Shown: positions 1 through 11,614, numbered from the stretch's first letter. The stretch is DNA of 64,000 nt from an uncultured Pelagibacteraceae bacterium (GCA_902537895.1 CACBCU010000004.1:1-64000); one strand, 5' to 3'. Program-made: numbers and translations. The notes: a model not told the origin generated them from the letters alone.

Positions 1-156
1 CTTGATATATCTATGTTTTCTATATCAAAGGATTTTGCAAAAATCTTATCTGTGGAAAAAAAAAATATATTTAAAGATAGTAAAACAAAAAAAATATATA
101 AGATTTTGGGTATACTTTTTTTAATTTTAAATATCATAATAAAAATTGATGAGTAA
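1..156 (+). CDS. C-terminal fragment of a protein truncated by the window start (hydrophobic tail); identity unresolved
   Basis: Open reading frame 1 from base 1 to TAA at 154-156 (...ILGILFLILNIIIKIDE*). Confidence 0.5.
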   Translation, partial: LDISMFSISKDFAKILSVEKKNIFKDSKTKKIYKILGILFLILNIIIKIDE

Positions 157-1177
157 AAATACATTAACATATAAGAAAAGTGGTGTTGACATTAATGCTG
201 CTGATAAATTTGTTAAATTCATATCTAGCATTTCTACAACAAAAAAAGGCAAAAAAAAGTTGAATAACATTGGTGGTTTTGGCTCAATCACCAATATTCC
301 TAAAAATTTAAAGAATCCCAAAATAGTAGCCTGTACAGATGGTGTTGGAACAAAAATTGAAATCGCAAATTTACTAAATAAATTTAACACTATAGGAATT
401 GACCTCGTTGCTATGAGTGTAAATGATTTGATAGTTCAAGGTGCGAAACCATTATTTTTTTTAGATTATATATCAATCAACAAAATTAATTTATCAAAAT
501 TAAAATCAATTTTAAGTGGAATTATAAAAGGGTGTGAAATTTCAATGTGTAATTTAGTAGGCGGTGAAACTGCTGAGATGCCTGGAACATATGCTAAGAA
601 TAAATTTGATATTGCAGGTTTTGCTGTAGGAATTGTTGAAGAAAAAAAAATACTTAATGGGAAAAAAATTAAAAAAGATGACCTAATTCTAGCAGTCCCA
701 TCTAGTGGATTACACTCAAATGGATACTCATTAGTAAGAAAATTAATAAGTATAAAAAAAATAAATATAAAAAAAAATAAATTTCTAAAAAAGCAATTAA
801 TTAAACCTACTAAAATTTATGTTAAAGAGGTTTTAAATCTTGTTAACAATAATCTTCTTAATGGGTGTGCAAACATAACCGGAGGAGGAATAGTTGATAA
901 CTTAAAAAGAATTTTGCCATATAATCTTGATGCTAAAATTAATTTGCCTAAAATTAGTCCTCTTAAAATATTTTATTGGTTAAAAAGTCATAATATTGAT
1001 GATAAAGAAATGTTAAAAACGTTTAATTGTGGAGTTGGTTTTTGTCTGGTTATAAATCCAAAAAATTTAGATAAAGTTATAAAATTTTTTCCTAAAAAAT
1101 ATAAACCTTATATTATAGGAAAAATATGTAGTGGAACAAAACAAGTCAAATTACATGGAAAAATCAACTGGGATTAA
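149..1177 (+). CDS. purM: Phosphoribosylformylglycinamidine cyclo-ligase
   Basis: YKKSGVDINAADKFV, CTDGVGTKIEIA, GGETAEMPGTY, SSGLHSNGYSLVRK, NITGGGIVDNL motifs; followed by purN. Confidence 0.96.
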   Translation: MSKNTLTYKKSGVDINAADKFVKFISSISTTKKGKKKLNNIGGFGSITNIPKNLKNPKIVACTDGVGTKIEIANLLNKFNTIGIDLVAMSVNDLIVQGAKPLFFLDYISINKINLSKLKSILSGIIKGCEISMCNLVGGETAEMPGTYAKNKFDIAGFAVGIVEEKKILNGKKIKKDDLILAVPSSGLHSNGYSLVRKLISIKKINIKKNKFLKKQLIKPTKIYVKEVLNLVNNNLLNGCANITGGGIVDNLKRILPYNLDAKINLPKISPLKIFYWLKSHNIDDKEMLKTFNCGVGFCLVINPKNLDKVIKFFPKKYKPYIIGKICSGTKQVKLHGKINWD

Positions 1178-1736
1178 AAAAAAAACAGCGATTTTTATTT
1201 CAGGTAATGGAAGTAATATGAAAAATTTAATCAAATTTTCTAAAGTAAAAAGCTCCCCAATCAAAGTTGATTTGGTTATATCTAGCAATAAAAAAAGTAA
1301 TGCAATTCAATATTTAAAAAAAAATAAAATTGATTTTAAAATTTTTAATTTTAGACAAAAAAATAAAGATGAAAAAAAAATCTTCGATATTTTAAAAAAA
1401 AGAGAAACTCAATTAATTTGTCTAGCAGGATTTATGAAAATACTCTCAGGAAGTTTCATTAAAAGATTTGAGGGTAAAATATTGAATATACATCCATCTC
1501 TATTACCTAAATATAAAGGGTTAAACACGCATAAAAGAGCTATACTTAACAAAGAAAAATTTTCAGGTTGTACTGTTCATTATGTTAACTCAAAATTAGA
1601 TTCTGGTAAAATCATTATTCAGAAAAAAGTAAAGATAAACAAAAAAGATGATCCAAAATCCTTGTCAAAAAAAATTCTAAAACAGGAGCATTTATTATAT
1701 CCAAAAGCTCTAGAGAAAATACTTTCTAAGACTTAA
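1155..1736 (+). CDS. purN: Phosphoribosylglycinamide formyltransferase
   Basis: FISGNGSNMKNLI, NIHPSLLPKYKGLNTHKRA, GCTVHYV motifs; start reassigned to ATG 1155. Confidence 0.95.
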   Translation: MEKSTGIKKKTAIFISGNGSNMKNLIKFSKVKSSPIKVDLVISSNKKSNAIQYLKKNKIDFKIFNFRQKNKDEKKIFDILKKRETQLICLAGFMKILSGSFIKRFEGKILNIHPSLLPKYKGLNTHKRAILNKEKFSGCTVHYVNSKLDSGKIIIQKKVKINKKDDPKSLSKKILKQEHLLYPKALEKILSKT

Positions 1737-2136
1737 AAAAAAAGTCAATTTCAATTCTTGCATTCTCTGTACTATCTGAACCATGAACAGAATTTTTATC
1801 AATAGATATTCCAAATTTTTTTCTTATTGTACCCTCTGCAGCTTCCTGTGGATTTGTTGATCCCATTAATTCTCTATTAGCTATAATAGCATTTTCCTTT
1901 TCTAAGATCATAACAACTATTGGTCCCGAGGATAAATAAGCACATAAATCATTATAAAATGGCTTTGTTTCATGAACTTTATAGAATTTTTCTGCCTCTT
2001 GTTTTTCTAATTGAATTTTTTTTTCTTGAACAATTTTAAAACCATTATTTAAAAATATATCTTTTATTTGACCATCTAAATTTCTCTCCACAGCATCAGG
2101 TTTAATAATTGATAATGTTTGTACAACATTACTCAT
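1726..2136 (-). CDS. ndk: Nucleoside diphosphate kinase
   Basis: TLSIIKPDAVERN and NSVHGSDSTENARIEI active-site motif. Confidence 0.97.
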   Translation of the reverse strand: MSNVVQTLSIIKPDAVERNLDGQIKDIFLNNGFKIVQEKKIQLEKQEAEKFYKVHETKPFYNDLCAYLSSGPIVVMILEKENAIIANRELMGSTNPQEAAEGTIRKKFGISIDKNSVHGSDSTENARIEIDFFFKS

Positions 2137-3586
2137 AATAATCCTCAATTAATTGATTTAACAATCTTACCCCATAACCAGTAGCTCCACCCGAGTTCAA
2201 TGCTCCTCCATATTTTGAAAAAGCCATTCCTGCAATATCTAAATGAGCCCAAGGTGTTTTATTTAGAATAAATCTTTGTAAAAATTGAGCGGCAGTAGTT
2301 GAACCTGCACCTCCAACATAATTTATATTTTGCACATCAGCATTCTTTGAATTTATCAATTTATCAAAATTTTTATGCAACGGCATTCTCCATAATTTTT
2401 CCTCAACTTTTTTACCAGCCTCAATTAATTCTTTTGATAATTTATCATTATTTGAAAAAAGACCTGCGTATTCAGATCCTAAAGATACAATTATTGCTCC
2501 TGTTAATGTAGCTAAGTCAATTATAAATTTAGGTTTATATTTTTTTTCTGTAAATGTAATTGCATCGGCTAAAACTAATCTTCCCTCTGCATCTGTATTT
2601 AAAATTTCTATTGTTTTTCCACTATAAGATTTTACTATATCGCCTGGTCTTTGAGCGTTCCCACTAACCATATTTTCTACGAGCCCTACAACACCGATCA
2701 CATTTATTTTTGCTTTTCTTAATGCAAGATTCATCATCAATCCAACAACAGCGGCTGAACCAGCCATATCATAAGTCATATCCTCCATAAACTTTGCGGG
2801 TTTTAAAGAATAGCCACCTGTATCAAAACAAACTCCCTTGCCAATAAAAGCTATAGGTTTTGAATTATTTTTAACGCCTTTCCACTCCATAGTAACCAGG
2901 TATGAACCTCTTATGCTTCCTTGACCTACACCCAGTAAAGCATTCATACCTAGCTTCTTCAATTTTTTTTGATCATAAATATTTATTTTTAAACCATATT
3001 TCTTTAACGATTTTATTCTTTTTGCATATTCGTCAGGGTGTAATACGTTACCTGGCTCTGAAACCAAATCTCTTGCATAAAAAGTTCCCTCCTCTAATGC
3101 TCTAAATTTTAATTGATCTTTAACTGAAGTATTATTTTTTTTTCCGAAAACATTTATGTTAACTAATTTTTTTTCATTTTTTGTTTTATATTTTCTAAAA
3201 TCATATGATTTCAATTTTAGTCCATGAAGAAAATGCCCGATAAAATTTTTATTAACGCTAACAATGCTGTCGGAATTGATAAGGTATTCAATGCTTTTTG
3301 TATTATTGATAAGGCCATAAAACTCTGCTCCTAAATTTTCAATATCATAATTCTTCATGCTTTTTTTTATTGAAATTAAAACTATTTTCTTTTTGGAACT
3401 TAATTCAAAAATTAACAATTTTTTTTTTAAATCTGACGTTTTCAACAAGTCAGATATGTAAGAAAACTCTGAACTTGAAATATATTTCTTGATCGATTTT
3501 ATATTGAATTCTTCATCCACAAATAATACCAAATTTGAGGAGGTTTTTCTTAAAATGCTTTTTTTAAAGCTTATTTTTATTGACAT
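2129..3586 (-). CDS. pepA: Leucyl aminopeptidase (M17)
   Basis: GKGVCFDTGGYSLKPA, NTDAEGRLVLADA motifs. Confidence 0.96.
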   Translation of the reverse strand: MSIKISFKKSILRKTSSNLVLFVDEEFNIKSIKKYISSSEFSYISDLLKTSDLKKKLLIFELSSKKKIVLISIKKSMKNYDIENLGAEFYGLINNTKSIEYLINSDSIVSVNKNFIGHFLHGLKLKSYDFRKYKTKNEKKLVNINVFGKKNNTSVKDQLKFRALEEGTFYARDLVSEPGNVLHPDEYAKRIKSLKKYGLKINIYDQKKLKKLGMNALLGVGQGSIRGSYLVTMEWKGVKNNSKPIAFIGKGVCFDTGGYSLKPAKFMEDMTYDMAGSAAVVGLMMNLALRKAKINVIGVVGLVENMVSGNAQRPGDIVKSYSGKTIEILNTDAEGRLVLADAITFTEKKYKPKFIIDLATLTGAIIVSLGSEYAGLFSNNDKLSKELIEAGKKVEEKLWRMPLHKNFDKLINSKNADVQNINYVGGAGSTTAAQFLQRFILNKTPWAHLDIAGMAFSKYGGALNSGGATGYGVRLLNQLIEDYYE

Positions 3587-3668
3587 TTTTTATATATGTG
3601 TACTTTAAGTTGTATATTAATTGTAAGCTAATTTTTAGATTATATAATTAGAATTTTGTTAGATTTCA

Positions 3669-4811
3669 ATGGAAAAAATATTATTTAGAAAATTATTAAT
3701 CGATTGTTTGATCTTTTTTCTAATTACTCTTTTCAGTGCAAGTATTATTATCTGGGTATTTCAGGCAGTTAATTTTTTGGATATAATGATAGAAGATGGC
3801 AGAGACTATTTGGTATATATTAACTATTCATTACTCAACTTTCCGAAAATTGTTAGTAAGGTTTTGCCTTTTGTATTTTTCTTCAGTTTTTTTTATGTAA
3901 TTTCAAAATATGAATTAAAAAATGAATTGATGATATTTTGGAATTTTGGTGTGAATAAAATTCAAATCATAAATTTCTTATTAATTTTTTCAATTTTTTT
4001 AACACTTTTGCAAATAACCTTAGCTGCTTTTGTAGTTCCTAATTCACTGGACAAAGCAAGATCCTTTTTAAGGACATCTTCGGTCAATTTTTTGGAGAGT
4101 TTTATTAAACAAAAGAAATTTAACGACACTATAAGAAATGTTACAATTTATAGTGATGGTAAAGACAAGGACGGAAATTTATTAAATATATACTTAAAGA
4201 AAGAGGAAAATATTAATAATTTTCAAATTACTTATGCAAAAAAAGGAAAATTTGTAAATAAAAAGAATACTCAGATATTAGTACTGCATGAGGGAGAGAC
4301 AATAAATTTTATCAACAATAAAATTACAAATTTCAGATTTTCAAAATCAGACTTTAATCTCAAGAATTTGGAAACAAATACTACAACTTATATAAAAACC
4401 CAGGAAGTATCTACATCAAAATTAATTAAATGTTATTTAAAACTTAACAATATAAATTTTTTCAGTATAGACACAAATAATGTTGTAATTGAAAATTGTG
4501 TATTAAAAAATTTAAATAATGTAATTAAAGAATTATATAAAAGGTTTATCATACCTTTTTATATACCACCCTTAATGTTAACTATTTTGTTTCTATTACT
4601 TAAATCAAAAGAAAACGTAAATTATTTTAATTACAGAATTTTTATTTTTCTATTTGGATTATCACTAATTATTTCTTCTGAGATGAGTTTAAGATTCATA
4701 AAGAATGGTATTCTCGAAAATTTCAAAATTTTCATAATTCCTTTGATTATAATAGTTCTGATATATTCAATAATTTATTTCAATCTAAATTCTTATAAGG
4801 GAAAAAGATGA
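3669..4811 (+). CDS. lptF: LPS export permease LptF
   Basis: YjgP/YjgQ-type N-terminal helices; lptF-lptG-lptD-surA order. Confidence 0.88.
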   Translation: MEKILFRKLLIDCLIFFLITLFSASIIIWVFQAVNFLDIMIEDGRDYLVYINYSLLNFPKIVSKVLPFVFFFSFFYVISKYELKNELMIFWNFGVNKIQIINFLLIFSIFLTLLQITLAAFVVPNSLDKARSFLRTSSVNFLESFIKQKKFNDTIRNVTIYSDGKDKDGNLLNIYLKKEENINNFQITYAKKGKFVNKKNTQILVLHEGETINFINNKITNFRFSKSDFNLKNLETNTTTYIKTQEVSTSKLIKCYLKLNNINFFSIDTNNVVIENCVLKNLNNVIKELYKRFIIPFYIPPLMLTILFLLLKSKENVNYFNYRIFIFLFGLSLIISSEMSLRFIKNGILENFKIFIIPLIIIVLIYSIIYFNLNSYKGKR

Positions 4812-5881
4812 GGACCTACGTAAAATTTTTAAGTAAAATCTATTTAAACTCTTTTTTTTATGTTTCGTTGATAATGTTTAGTTTGATTTTCATACTTAAT
4901 TTGCTTAGCGAATTGGATTTTTTTAAAGATATTAATGTCAATAGTTATTTTCCAATATACTTGTCACTTCTTAATTCACCAACTTTTATATTTGAAATGT
5001 TTCCCTTTATTTTTCTTATTTCTACTCAACTTTTTTTCATTACATTATTTAATAATAATCAATTAAGTATTTTTAAGTACTCTGGTCTTAAAAATTCAAA
5101 AATTTTATTTATAATTAGTCTAATGAGTTTTATTTTAGGTATCGTAATTGTAACTTTATTTTATAGTTTGTCATCAAGTTTAAAAAATTTTTATTTAGAT
5201 TTAAAAACCAATTATACTATGGATGGAAAATATCTAGCTGTTATAACTAAAAATGGACTTTGGATCAAAGACGTAATCGATGATAGAATTTTAATAATAA
5301 ACTCTGTTAAGATAGATCAAAATTATTTAATCGATGCCTATATTTCTGAGTTTAATAGTAATTTTGAAATTAAGAGAAATATTGTAAGCCCTAAAATTGA
5401 TATATCTAAAAAAAATTGGATAATATTTAATGCAAGAATTTTTAACAAAAATACAAAACAAAAATTTGAAACTTTAGAAATGAAAACAAATTTTGACTAT
5501 TTAGTTATTCAAAGTCTATTTTCTAACTTATCTTCGCTATCAATATTAGAGCTTTTAGAACTTAGGAAAAACTACAAATCTTTAAATTATTCTTTAATAG
5601 AGATCGATATTCAGCTTTTAAAACTTATATCATTTCCAATATATTTAATGCTCATGACTATATTCTCCAGCATCATAATGATGAGTACCAAAAAACTCAA
5701 AAGTTCAATCTTAAAAATTTCAATTGGCTTGTTCTTTTCTGTTTTAATATATTATCTATTTAATTTTTTTAATGTTCTCGGAAAAACAGAAAAAATTAAT
5801 TTATTTAGTTCAGTATTATTGCCCATAGTATTGTTGACAGTTGTGAATTCTCTAATGATAAGAAGGTTTAATGAAAAATAA
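4808..5881 (+). CDS. lptG: LPS export permease LptG
   Basis: YjgP/YjgQ family, 4-bp overlap with lptF. Confidence 0.88.
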   Translation: MRTYVKFLSKIYLNSFFYVSLIMFSLIFILNLLSELDFFKDINVNSYFPIYLSLLNSPTFIFEMFPFIFLISTQLFFITLFNNNQLSIFKYSGLKNSKILFIISLMSFILGIVIVTLFYSLSSSLKNFYLDLKTNYTMDGKYLAVITKNGLWIKDVIDDRILIINSVKIDQNYLIDAYISEFNSNFEIKRNIVSPKIDISKKNWIIFNARIFNKNTKQKFETLEMKTNFDYLVIQSLFSNLSSLSILELLELRKNYKSLNYSLIEIDIQLLKLISFPIYLMLMTIFSSIIMMSTKKLKSSILKISIGLFFSVLIYYLFNFFNVLGKTEKINLFSSVLLPIVLLTVVNSLMIRRFNEK

Positions 5882-8306
5882 AATTTTATTTATACTTATA
5901 TTTTTCTGTCTAAATTTTTTCCCATTAGGGTTATCTAATGCACAAGATCAATTCAATTTTAATATTTCTGAAATAGAAATTTTAGAAAATGGAAACAAAA
6001 TTGTAGGTTCAAAAAGGGGTGAGGTCTCAACTGGGGATGGTTTAGTAATTGAAGCTGACAATTTTATATACAAAAAAAACGAGAACATACTTAATGCTAA
6101 TGGTAATGTTATTATTAAAGATACATTTAATAATTATAACATATATTCAAATAACGTCACATACGAAAAAAAGACTGAAAAAATAATTAGTAAAGGAGAA
6201 ACTAAAGGCGAAATTAGTTCAAGATTTATTTTAGACTCAATAGATGTTATCTTTTTTAGAGATAAAAAGATATTAAGCTCAGACAATAACACTTCGATAT
6301 TAGATAAAAATGAGCAAACCTATGTTCAATTAAAAAAATTTAATTTTTCTATTGATGAAGAGTTATTAAAAGGTGAAGAGGTTTTAGTAAATTTAGATTA
6401 TAATTTACCACAAAATGATAAATTATTTTTTAGCAGTGGAATTTTTGATTTTAAAAAAAAGAGTTTTGTTGCGAAAGATGTTAAAATAAGTTTAAAGAAA
6501 AATATATTTGATAATATAAAAAACGATCCCAGATTGAAAGGTGTATCTGCTCAAAGTGAAAATAATATCACTACTGTTAAAAAAGGAGTTTTTACAAGTT
6601 GCGCTGATGATACAGATTGTCCTCCCTGGGTTATTACGGCTGGCGAAATTAAACACGACAAAAATAAAAAACAACTTATTTATGATGATGCGTTATTAAA
6701 AATTTATAACGTTCCAGTTTTATATTTTCCAAAGTTTTTTCACCCTGATCCGACTGTAAAAAGACAATCAGGTTTTTTAAAGCCAAGTTTAAATAATTCT
6801 AATGTTTTGGGATCATCTTTTAATTTACCCTACTACCATGTAATTTCTCAAAATAAGGATTTTACATTCAGACCTACAATATTTGATAGTGATATAAAAA
6901 TGTTTCAAAATGAATTTAGGTTAGCGAACAAGAACTCATCAGCAATAGTGGATTTTGCTTATGTTGATGGATATCAATCATCACTCTCAAATAAGAAAAA
7001 TAGCTTAAGCCATATATTTGCAAAATTTGATCTAAATTTAGCATGGGAAAATTTTAACCAAAGTGACTTGTTTGTTTCTCTCAAAAAAGTGTCAAATGAT
7101 ACATACTTAAAAATTTTTGATGGAAATATATTTAAAAATGATACAACTCCTTCAGATTATGACGTACTAAATTCTGAAGCAAAATTAATAATTAATAATA
7201 ATGATATTAACTTTATTACAGGTTTTCAATCGTTTGAGAATTTAAATCAACCTAGTTCTGATAGATTTCAATTTATCTTACCTTATTATAATTTTGATAA
7301 ACAATTATTTAATAATTTTGAAAATGGATCAGTCAATTTTAGTTCTAGTGGAAGTAATGATTTAAACAATACAAATAATTTAAGAACAAAAATAATAAAT
7401 GACCTAAATTTTCAAAGTTTAGATATTATAACGGACTATGGTTTTATGAATGAATATAATATTTACTTGAAAAATCTTAACACCATAGGAAAAAATGACA
7501 GTTTGTATAAATCTAGTCCACAAATGGAGCTTATGAGTATTTTTGAGCTTAATACAAGTTTACCGATGATAAATCAGACTGAAAGAAGTGTAAATTATCT
7601 CACGCCAAAAGCATCAATTAGATTTAATCCAGGTGACATGAAAGATTATACATCTAGTGATAGATCAATAAATGTTGATGGCATTTTTGATATTAACAGA
7701 TTGGCTATAGATGATTCTTTTGAAGAGGGAAAATCACTAACTTTAGGAGTCGAGTACAAAAAGACAAAATTAAATGATATAAATAAATTTTTTGAGGCAA
7801 AAATTGCGACTGTTTACAGAGACAAAAATGAGAAGTTTATACCTCAAACGAGTGGTATAAATGGTAAGGATCCAAATATTTTTGGATCAATATCAAATAA
7901 TCTCTCAGATACCTTAAATATTTCTTATAATTTTATTTTAGATAATGATCTTAATACTTTAGAATATAATTCATTAAATACAACGATTAACTATAAAAAT
8001 TTAAATACCTCTTTTAATTTTATTGAGGAGGATGGAGCAATTGGTGACACAAATACAATTGAAAACAAAACTTCTATTAAATTTGATGATCAAAATTACT
8101 TAACATTTAATACAAGAAGAAATAGAAAAATTAATTTAACAGAATATTATAATTTAATTTATGAGTATAAAAATGACTGTTTAATAGCTGGAATTAAATA
8201 TGATAAATCATACTATGAGGATAGAGATCTAAAACCTTCAGAAAATTTATTATTTAGTATAACTTTAACTCCTTTGACAAGTTTTGAGCAAAAAATTGAT
8301 CAATGA
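5871..8306 (+). CDS. lptD: LPS assembly protein LptD (OstA)
   Basis: Signal peptide, OstA-like N-terminal domain (GDGLVIEADNFIYKKNENILNANGNV), CADDTDCPPW cysteines, beta-barrel C-terminus; gene order. Confidence 0.92.
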   Translation: MKNKILFILIFFCLNFFPLGLSNAQDQFNFNISEIEILENGNKIVGSKRGEVSTGDGLVIEADNFIYKKNENILNANGNVIIKDTFNNYNIYSNNVTYEKKTEKIISKGETKGEISSRFILDSIDVIFFRDKKILSSDNNTSILDKNEQTYVQLKKFNFSIDEELLKGEEVLVNLDYNLPQNDKLFFSSGIFDFKKKSFVAKDVKISLKKNIFDNIKNDPRLKGVSAQSENNITTVKKGVFTSCADDTDCPPWVITAGEIKHDKNKKQLIYDDALLKIYNVPVLYFPKFFHPDPTVKRQSGFLKPSLNNSNVLGSSFNLPYYHVISQNKDFTFRPTIFDSDIKMFQNEFRLANKNSSAIVDFAYVDGYQSSLSNKKNSLSHIFAKFDLNLAWENFNQSDLFVSLKKVSNDTYLKIFDGNIFKNDTTPSDYDVLNSEAKLIINNNDINFITGFQSFENLNQPSSDRFQFILPYYNFDKQLFNNFENGSVNFSSSGSNDLNNTNNLRTKIINDLNFQSLDIITDYGFMNEYNIYLKNLNTIGKNDSLYKSSPQMELMSIFELNTSLPMINQTERSVNYLTPKASIRFNPGDMKDYTSSDRSINVDGIFDINRLAIDDSFEEGKSLTLGVEYKKTKLNDINKFFEAKIATVYRDKNEKFIPQTSGINGKDPNIFGSISNNLSDTLNISYNFILDNDLNTLEYNSLNTTINYKNLNTSFNFIEEDGAIGDTNTIENKTSIKFDDQNYLTFNTRRNRKINLTEYYNLIYEYKNDCLIAGIKYDKSYYEDRDLKPSENLLFSITLTPLTSFEQKIDQ

Positions 8307-9244
8307 TGAGAATTATTTCTGTAAAACTTATATTTACTGTTTTTGTGATTATATTTTTGACTGTAATAAAATCTTCAGTATTAGCAAGTGAAAATAAGAT
8401 TTTATTAAAAGTTAACAATGAGCTTATTACGACAATTGATGTATTAAATGAAATTAATTATTTAAAGTCAATTAATGAAGATATAAACAATCTAGAAAAT
8501 AAGAAAATTATTGAGATCGCAAGAAATTCATTGATAAAAGATAAAATTAAAAAAATTACACTTACGCCAATAATAAAAAAAATGGAAATTAGCGATGATG
8601 ATTTTAAAAGAATTTTGATTTCAAATTATTCAAATACAGGATTTACAAAAATTGAGGAAATAGCTCAACATCTTAAAAAATATAATATAGAACCTAAATT
8701 AATAAGAAATAAAATGACCATTAATGCTATATGGAGTCAATTTATTTACGATAAATACTCAAAAAATATCAAAATTGACATTGATAAATTAAGACAAGAC
8801 ATTCTAAAAAATGAAGGTCAAACTGAATTTCTTCTTTCAGAAATTGTATTTAATTTAGAAGAAAAGCAAACGATTAATGAAAAATTTAATATCATTAAAA
8901 ATGCTATAAAGGAAAATGGTTTTACAAATAGCGCTTTAATTTACAGTATTTCTGAAACATCAACTTCTGGAGGAAATATTGGTTGGGTAAGTGAAAATTC
9001 TATAAATAAAAAAATTTTGAAAGAAATTATAAAAATTGATATCAATAATTTTACTGAACCTTTAGTGATACCCGGTGGTTATTTAATTCTTAAAGTAAAT
9101 GAAAAAAGAATTACAAAAAAAGACATTATACTTGAAGATGAATTAAAAAAAATTATTGAAATTAAAACTAATAAACAATTAAATCAATTTTCAAACATCT
9201 TTTTAAATAAAATTAAAAAAGATATTATCATTAATGAACTATAA
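8303..9244 (+). CDS. surA: Periplasmic chaperone/peptidyl-prolyl isomerase SurA-like, parvulin domain
   Basis: Signal peptide, VNNELITTIDVLNEI, parvulin-like SGGNIGWVSENS. Confidence 0.82.
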   Translation: MMRIISVKLIFTVFVIIFLTVIKSSVLASENKILLKVNNELITTIDVLNEINYLKSINEDINNLENKKIIEIARNSLIKDKIKKITLTPIIKKMEISDDDFKRILISNYSNTGFTKIEEIAQHLKKYNIEPKLIRNKMTINAIWSQFIYDKYSKNIKIDIDKLRQDILKNEGQTEFLLSEIVFNLEEKQTINEKFNIIKNAIKENGFTNSALIYSISETSTSGGNIGWVSENSINKKILKEIIKIDINNFTEPLVIPGGYLILKVNEKRITKKDIILEDELKKIIEIKTNKQLNQFSNIFLNKIKKDIIINEL

Positions 9245-10202
9245 ACCGATAATATTAGTTGCAGGAGAGCCTAATAGTATTTTTTTTGAAATTTTATTTA
9301 AAGTGCTAAATACTAAAAAGATAAAAAGTCCCTTAGTTTTAATTGCGTCACATAAAATTCTTTCACTTCAAATGAAGAGACTTAATTTTAAGATAAATAT
9401 AAAACTTTTAGATCCAAAAAAAATAAATGATTATAAACTAAATAACAATTCTATTAATCTTATAAATGTTAGTTATAATCAAAAAAAAGCTTTTGAAAAA
9501 ATTAGTAATAAATCAAATAATTACATAAGAAAATGTTTTGAAATAGCTATCATTTTAATTAAAACAAATTTCTCTAACAAATTAATCAATGGTCCAATTT
9601 CAAAAAAAAATTTTTTAAAGAACAAGTTTCTAGGTATCACAGAATTTTTTGGTAAAAAATTTAAGAAAAAAAAGATTGCAATGCTAATATATAATAAAGA
9701 TCTATCAGTTAGTCCTGTAACAACACATCTACCCTTAAAAAAAGTATCTAAAACAATAAACAAAAAATTGATAACCGAAAAAGTTATATTGATTGATGAC
9801 TTTTACAAATCATTTATTGGCTATAAGCCTAAAATCGCATTAACTGGTCTCAACCCACATTGTGAGAGTATTAGCAATTTTAATGAGGATGAAAAAATTA
9901 TAAAACCAACAGTTAAGAATTTAATGAAACGCAAATTTAAAGTATCTGGACCATATCCTGCAGATACAATTTTTTTAAAAAAAAATAGAAGAAAATTTGA
10001 TGTAATTCTAGGCATGTACCATGACCAAGTTTTATCACCTATCAAAACTCTCTTTGAATATGATGCTATAAATATCACATTAGGTTTGCCCTTTGTAAGA
10101 ATTTCACCCGATCACGGACCTAATGAAAAAATGGTAGGTAAAAACGTTTCAAGTCCTTTAAGTTTATATAAGGCGATTTCTTTCCTTGAGAGACTTAAGT
10201 GA
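9234..10202 (+). CDS. pdxA: 4-hydroxythreonine-4-phosphate dehydrogenase
   Basis: TGLNPHCES, GPYPADTIF, GMYHDQVLSPIK, SPDHGPN motifs. Confidence 0.92.
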   Translation: MNYKPIILVAGEPNSIFFEILFKVLNTKKIKSPLVLIASHKILSLQMKRLNFKINIKLLDPKKINDYKLNNNSINLINVSYNQKKAFEKISNKSNNYIRKCFEIAIILIKTNFSNKLINGPISKKNFLKNKFLGITEFFGKKFKKKKIAMLIYNKDLSVSPVTTHLPLKKVSKTINKKLITEKVILIDDFYKSFIGYKPKIALTGLNPHCESISNFNEDEKIIKPTVKNLMKRKFKVSGPYPADTIFLKKNRRKFDVILGMYHDQVLSPIKTLFEYDAINITLGLPFVRISPDHGPNEKMVGKNVSSPLSLYKAISFLERLK

Positions 10203-10987
10203 TAAAAGCCAAAAAAAACTTAGGTCAAAACTTTTTAATAGATGAGAAGATTCTAAAAAAAATCACCGATATAATTGAAATTAAAGGCAAGACTATACTT
10301 GAAGTTGGACCTGGAACTGGAAATTTATCATCATTTATATTAAAAAAAAATCCAAAAAAATTTTTTGTAGTAGAAAAAGATCATAGACTTATTTCAAGTT
10401 TACAAAAAAAATTTCAAAACCAAATTGAAATAATCAATGAAGATATACTAAACGTTGATGAGAAAGAATTCTCCCAAGATAAGTTAATTGTTTTTGGAAA
10501 TTTACCATATAATATTTCTACCGAAATATTATGTAAATGGATATTAAATCTAAATGATAGTAATTTTTGGTTTGAAAACATGATATTAATGTTTCAAAAA
10601 GAAGTTGCAGATAGAATTGTAGCAAATGTGAATACTTCTGACTATGGAAGACTAGCTATACTAGCGAAATGGAAATTAGAAATTAAAAAAATTTGCGATG
10701 TATTACCTTCATCATTTTACCCTAAACCAAAAATAGATAGTTCTTTATTATTTTTTACACCCAAGAAAAGGTTTTTTAAAATAAATGAGCCAAAAAATAT
10801 TGAAATAATTACTAGACTTTTTTTTAATCATAGAAGGAAAATGATTAAAAAACCTTTTAACCAATTATTCAATGCAAATATAGAAGTTCAAAAAAAATTA
10901 AAATTAAGTTTAAATTTAAGGCCACAAAATTTGGATTTCAATACATATTATAACTTGGCTAAAGAATATGAAAACTTAAACAGTTAA
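10199..10987 (+). CDS. rsmA: 16S rRNA dimethyladenosine transferase
   Basis: [31 protein letters not shown] motifs. Confidence 0.96.
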   Translation: MIKAKKNLGQNFLIDEKILKKITDIIEIKGKTILEVGPGTGNLSSFILKKNPKKFFVVEKDHRLISSLQKKFQNQIEIINEDILNVDEKEFSQDKLIVFGNLPYNISTEILCKWILNLNDSNFWFENMILMFQKEVADRIVANVNTSDYGRLAILAKWKLEIKKICDVLPSSFYPKPKIDSSLLFFTPKKRFFKINEPKNIEIITRLFFNHRRKMIKKPFNQLFNANIEVQKKLKLSLNLRPQNLDFNTYYNLAKEYENLNS

Positions 10988-11608
10988 TTTTTCTACATGC
11001 TTTCTTATAAAATCTTTATCATAATCTTTTGAACCATTTTTTAGTTCTGCATCAATTAAGTTGATAATTTTTGAAAAACAATTGTCCAAATTATCATTTA
11101 TCACAACATAATCATAATTAATCCAATGCAAAACATCATGGCTAAATTGATTCATTCTTTCCTCGACCATAGTCCTGTCACCCATGTGCCGATTTGATAA
11201 TCTTTTTAATAAAACCTCTTTACTTGGTGGTAAAATAAAGAAAGTTATAAGTTTATAATCTAATTTTTTATTTTTTATTTGATCAGCACCTTGCCAATCA
11301 ATATCAAACAAAACATGTTTTCCTTTGTTTAATCTCTCAATTACTGGTGTTCGAGTAGTTCCATATAAATTATTAAAAACTTTAGCATATTCAAGAAACT
11401 CCTCATTTCTTATAAGCCTTTTAAATTCATGTTCACTTACAAAATAATAATCTTTATTTTGTATCTCATTTTGTCTTGGTTTTCTTGTAGTATGCGATAC
11501 TGAAATTTCAAATTTGGGATTTTGAGATAACAATCCAACCAGTGTAGTTTTTCCAGCTCCAGAAGGAGAGGAAAGAATAATCATTACCCCGTCGTTGTTC
11601 GTGGGCAT
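10976..11608 (-). CDS. gmk: Guanylate kinase
   Basis: [32 protein letters not shown] motifs; start may instead be the internal ATG at 11584. Confidence 0.95.
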   Translation of the reverse strand: MPTNNDGVMIILSSPSGAGKTTLVGLLSQNPKFEISVSHTTRKPRQNEIQNKDYYFVSEHEFKRLIRNEEFLEYAKVFNNLYGTTRTPVIERLNKGKHVLFDIDWQGADQIKNKKLDYKLITFFILPPSKEVLLKRLSNRHMGDRTMVEERMNQFSHDVLHWINYDYVVINDNLDNCFSKIINLIDAELKNGSKDYDKDFIRKHVEKLTV

Positions 11609-11614
11609 TAATTG

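Noticed and set aside
127-390. 87-aa minus-strand ORF over the purM start
   Set aside because: Hydrophobic shadow frame opposite conserved purM sequence.
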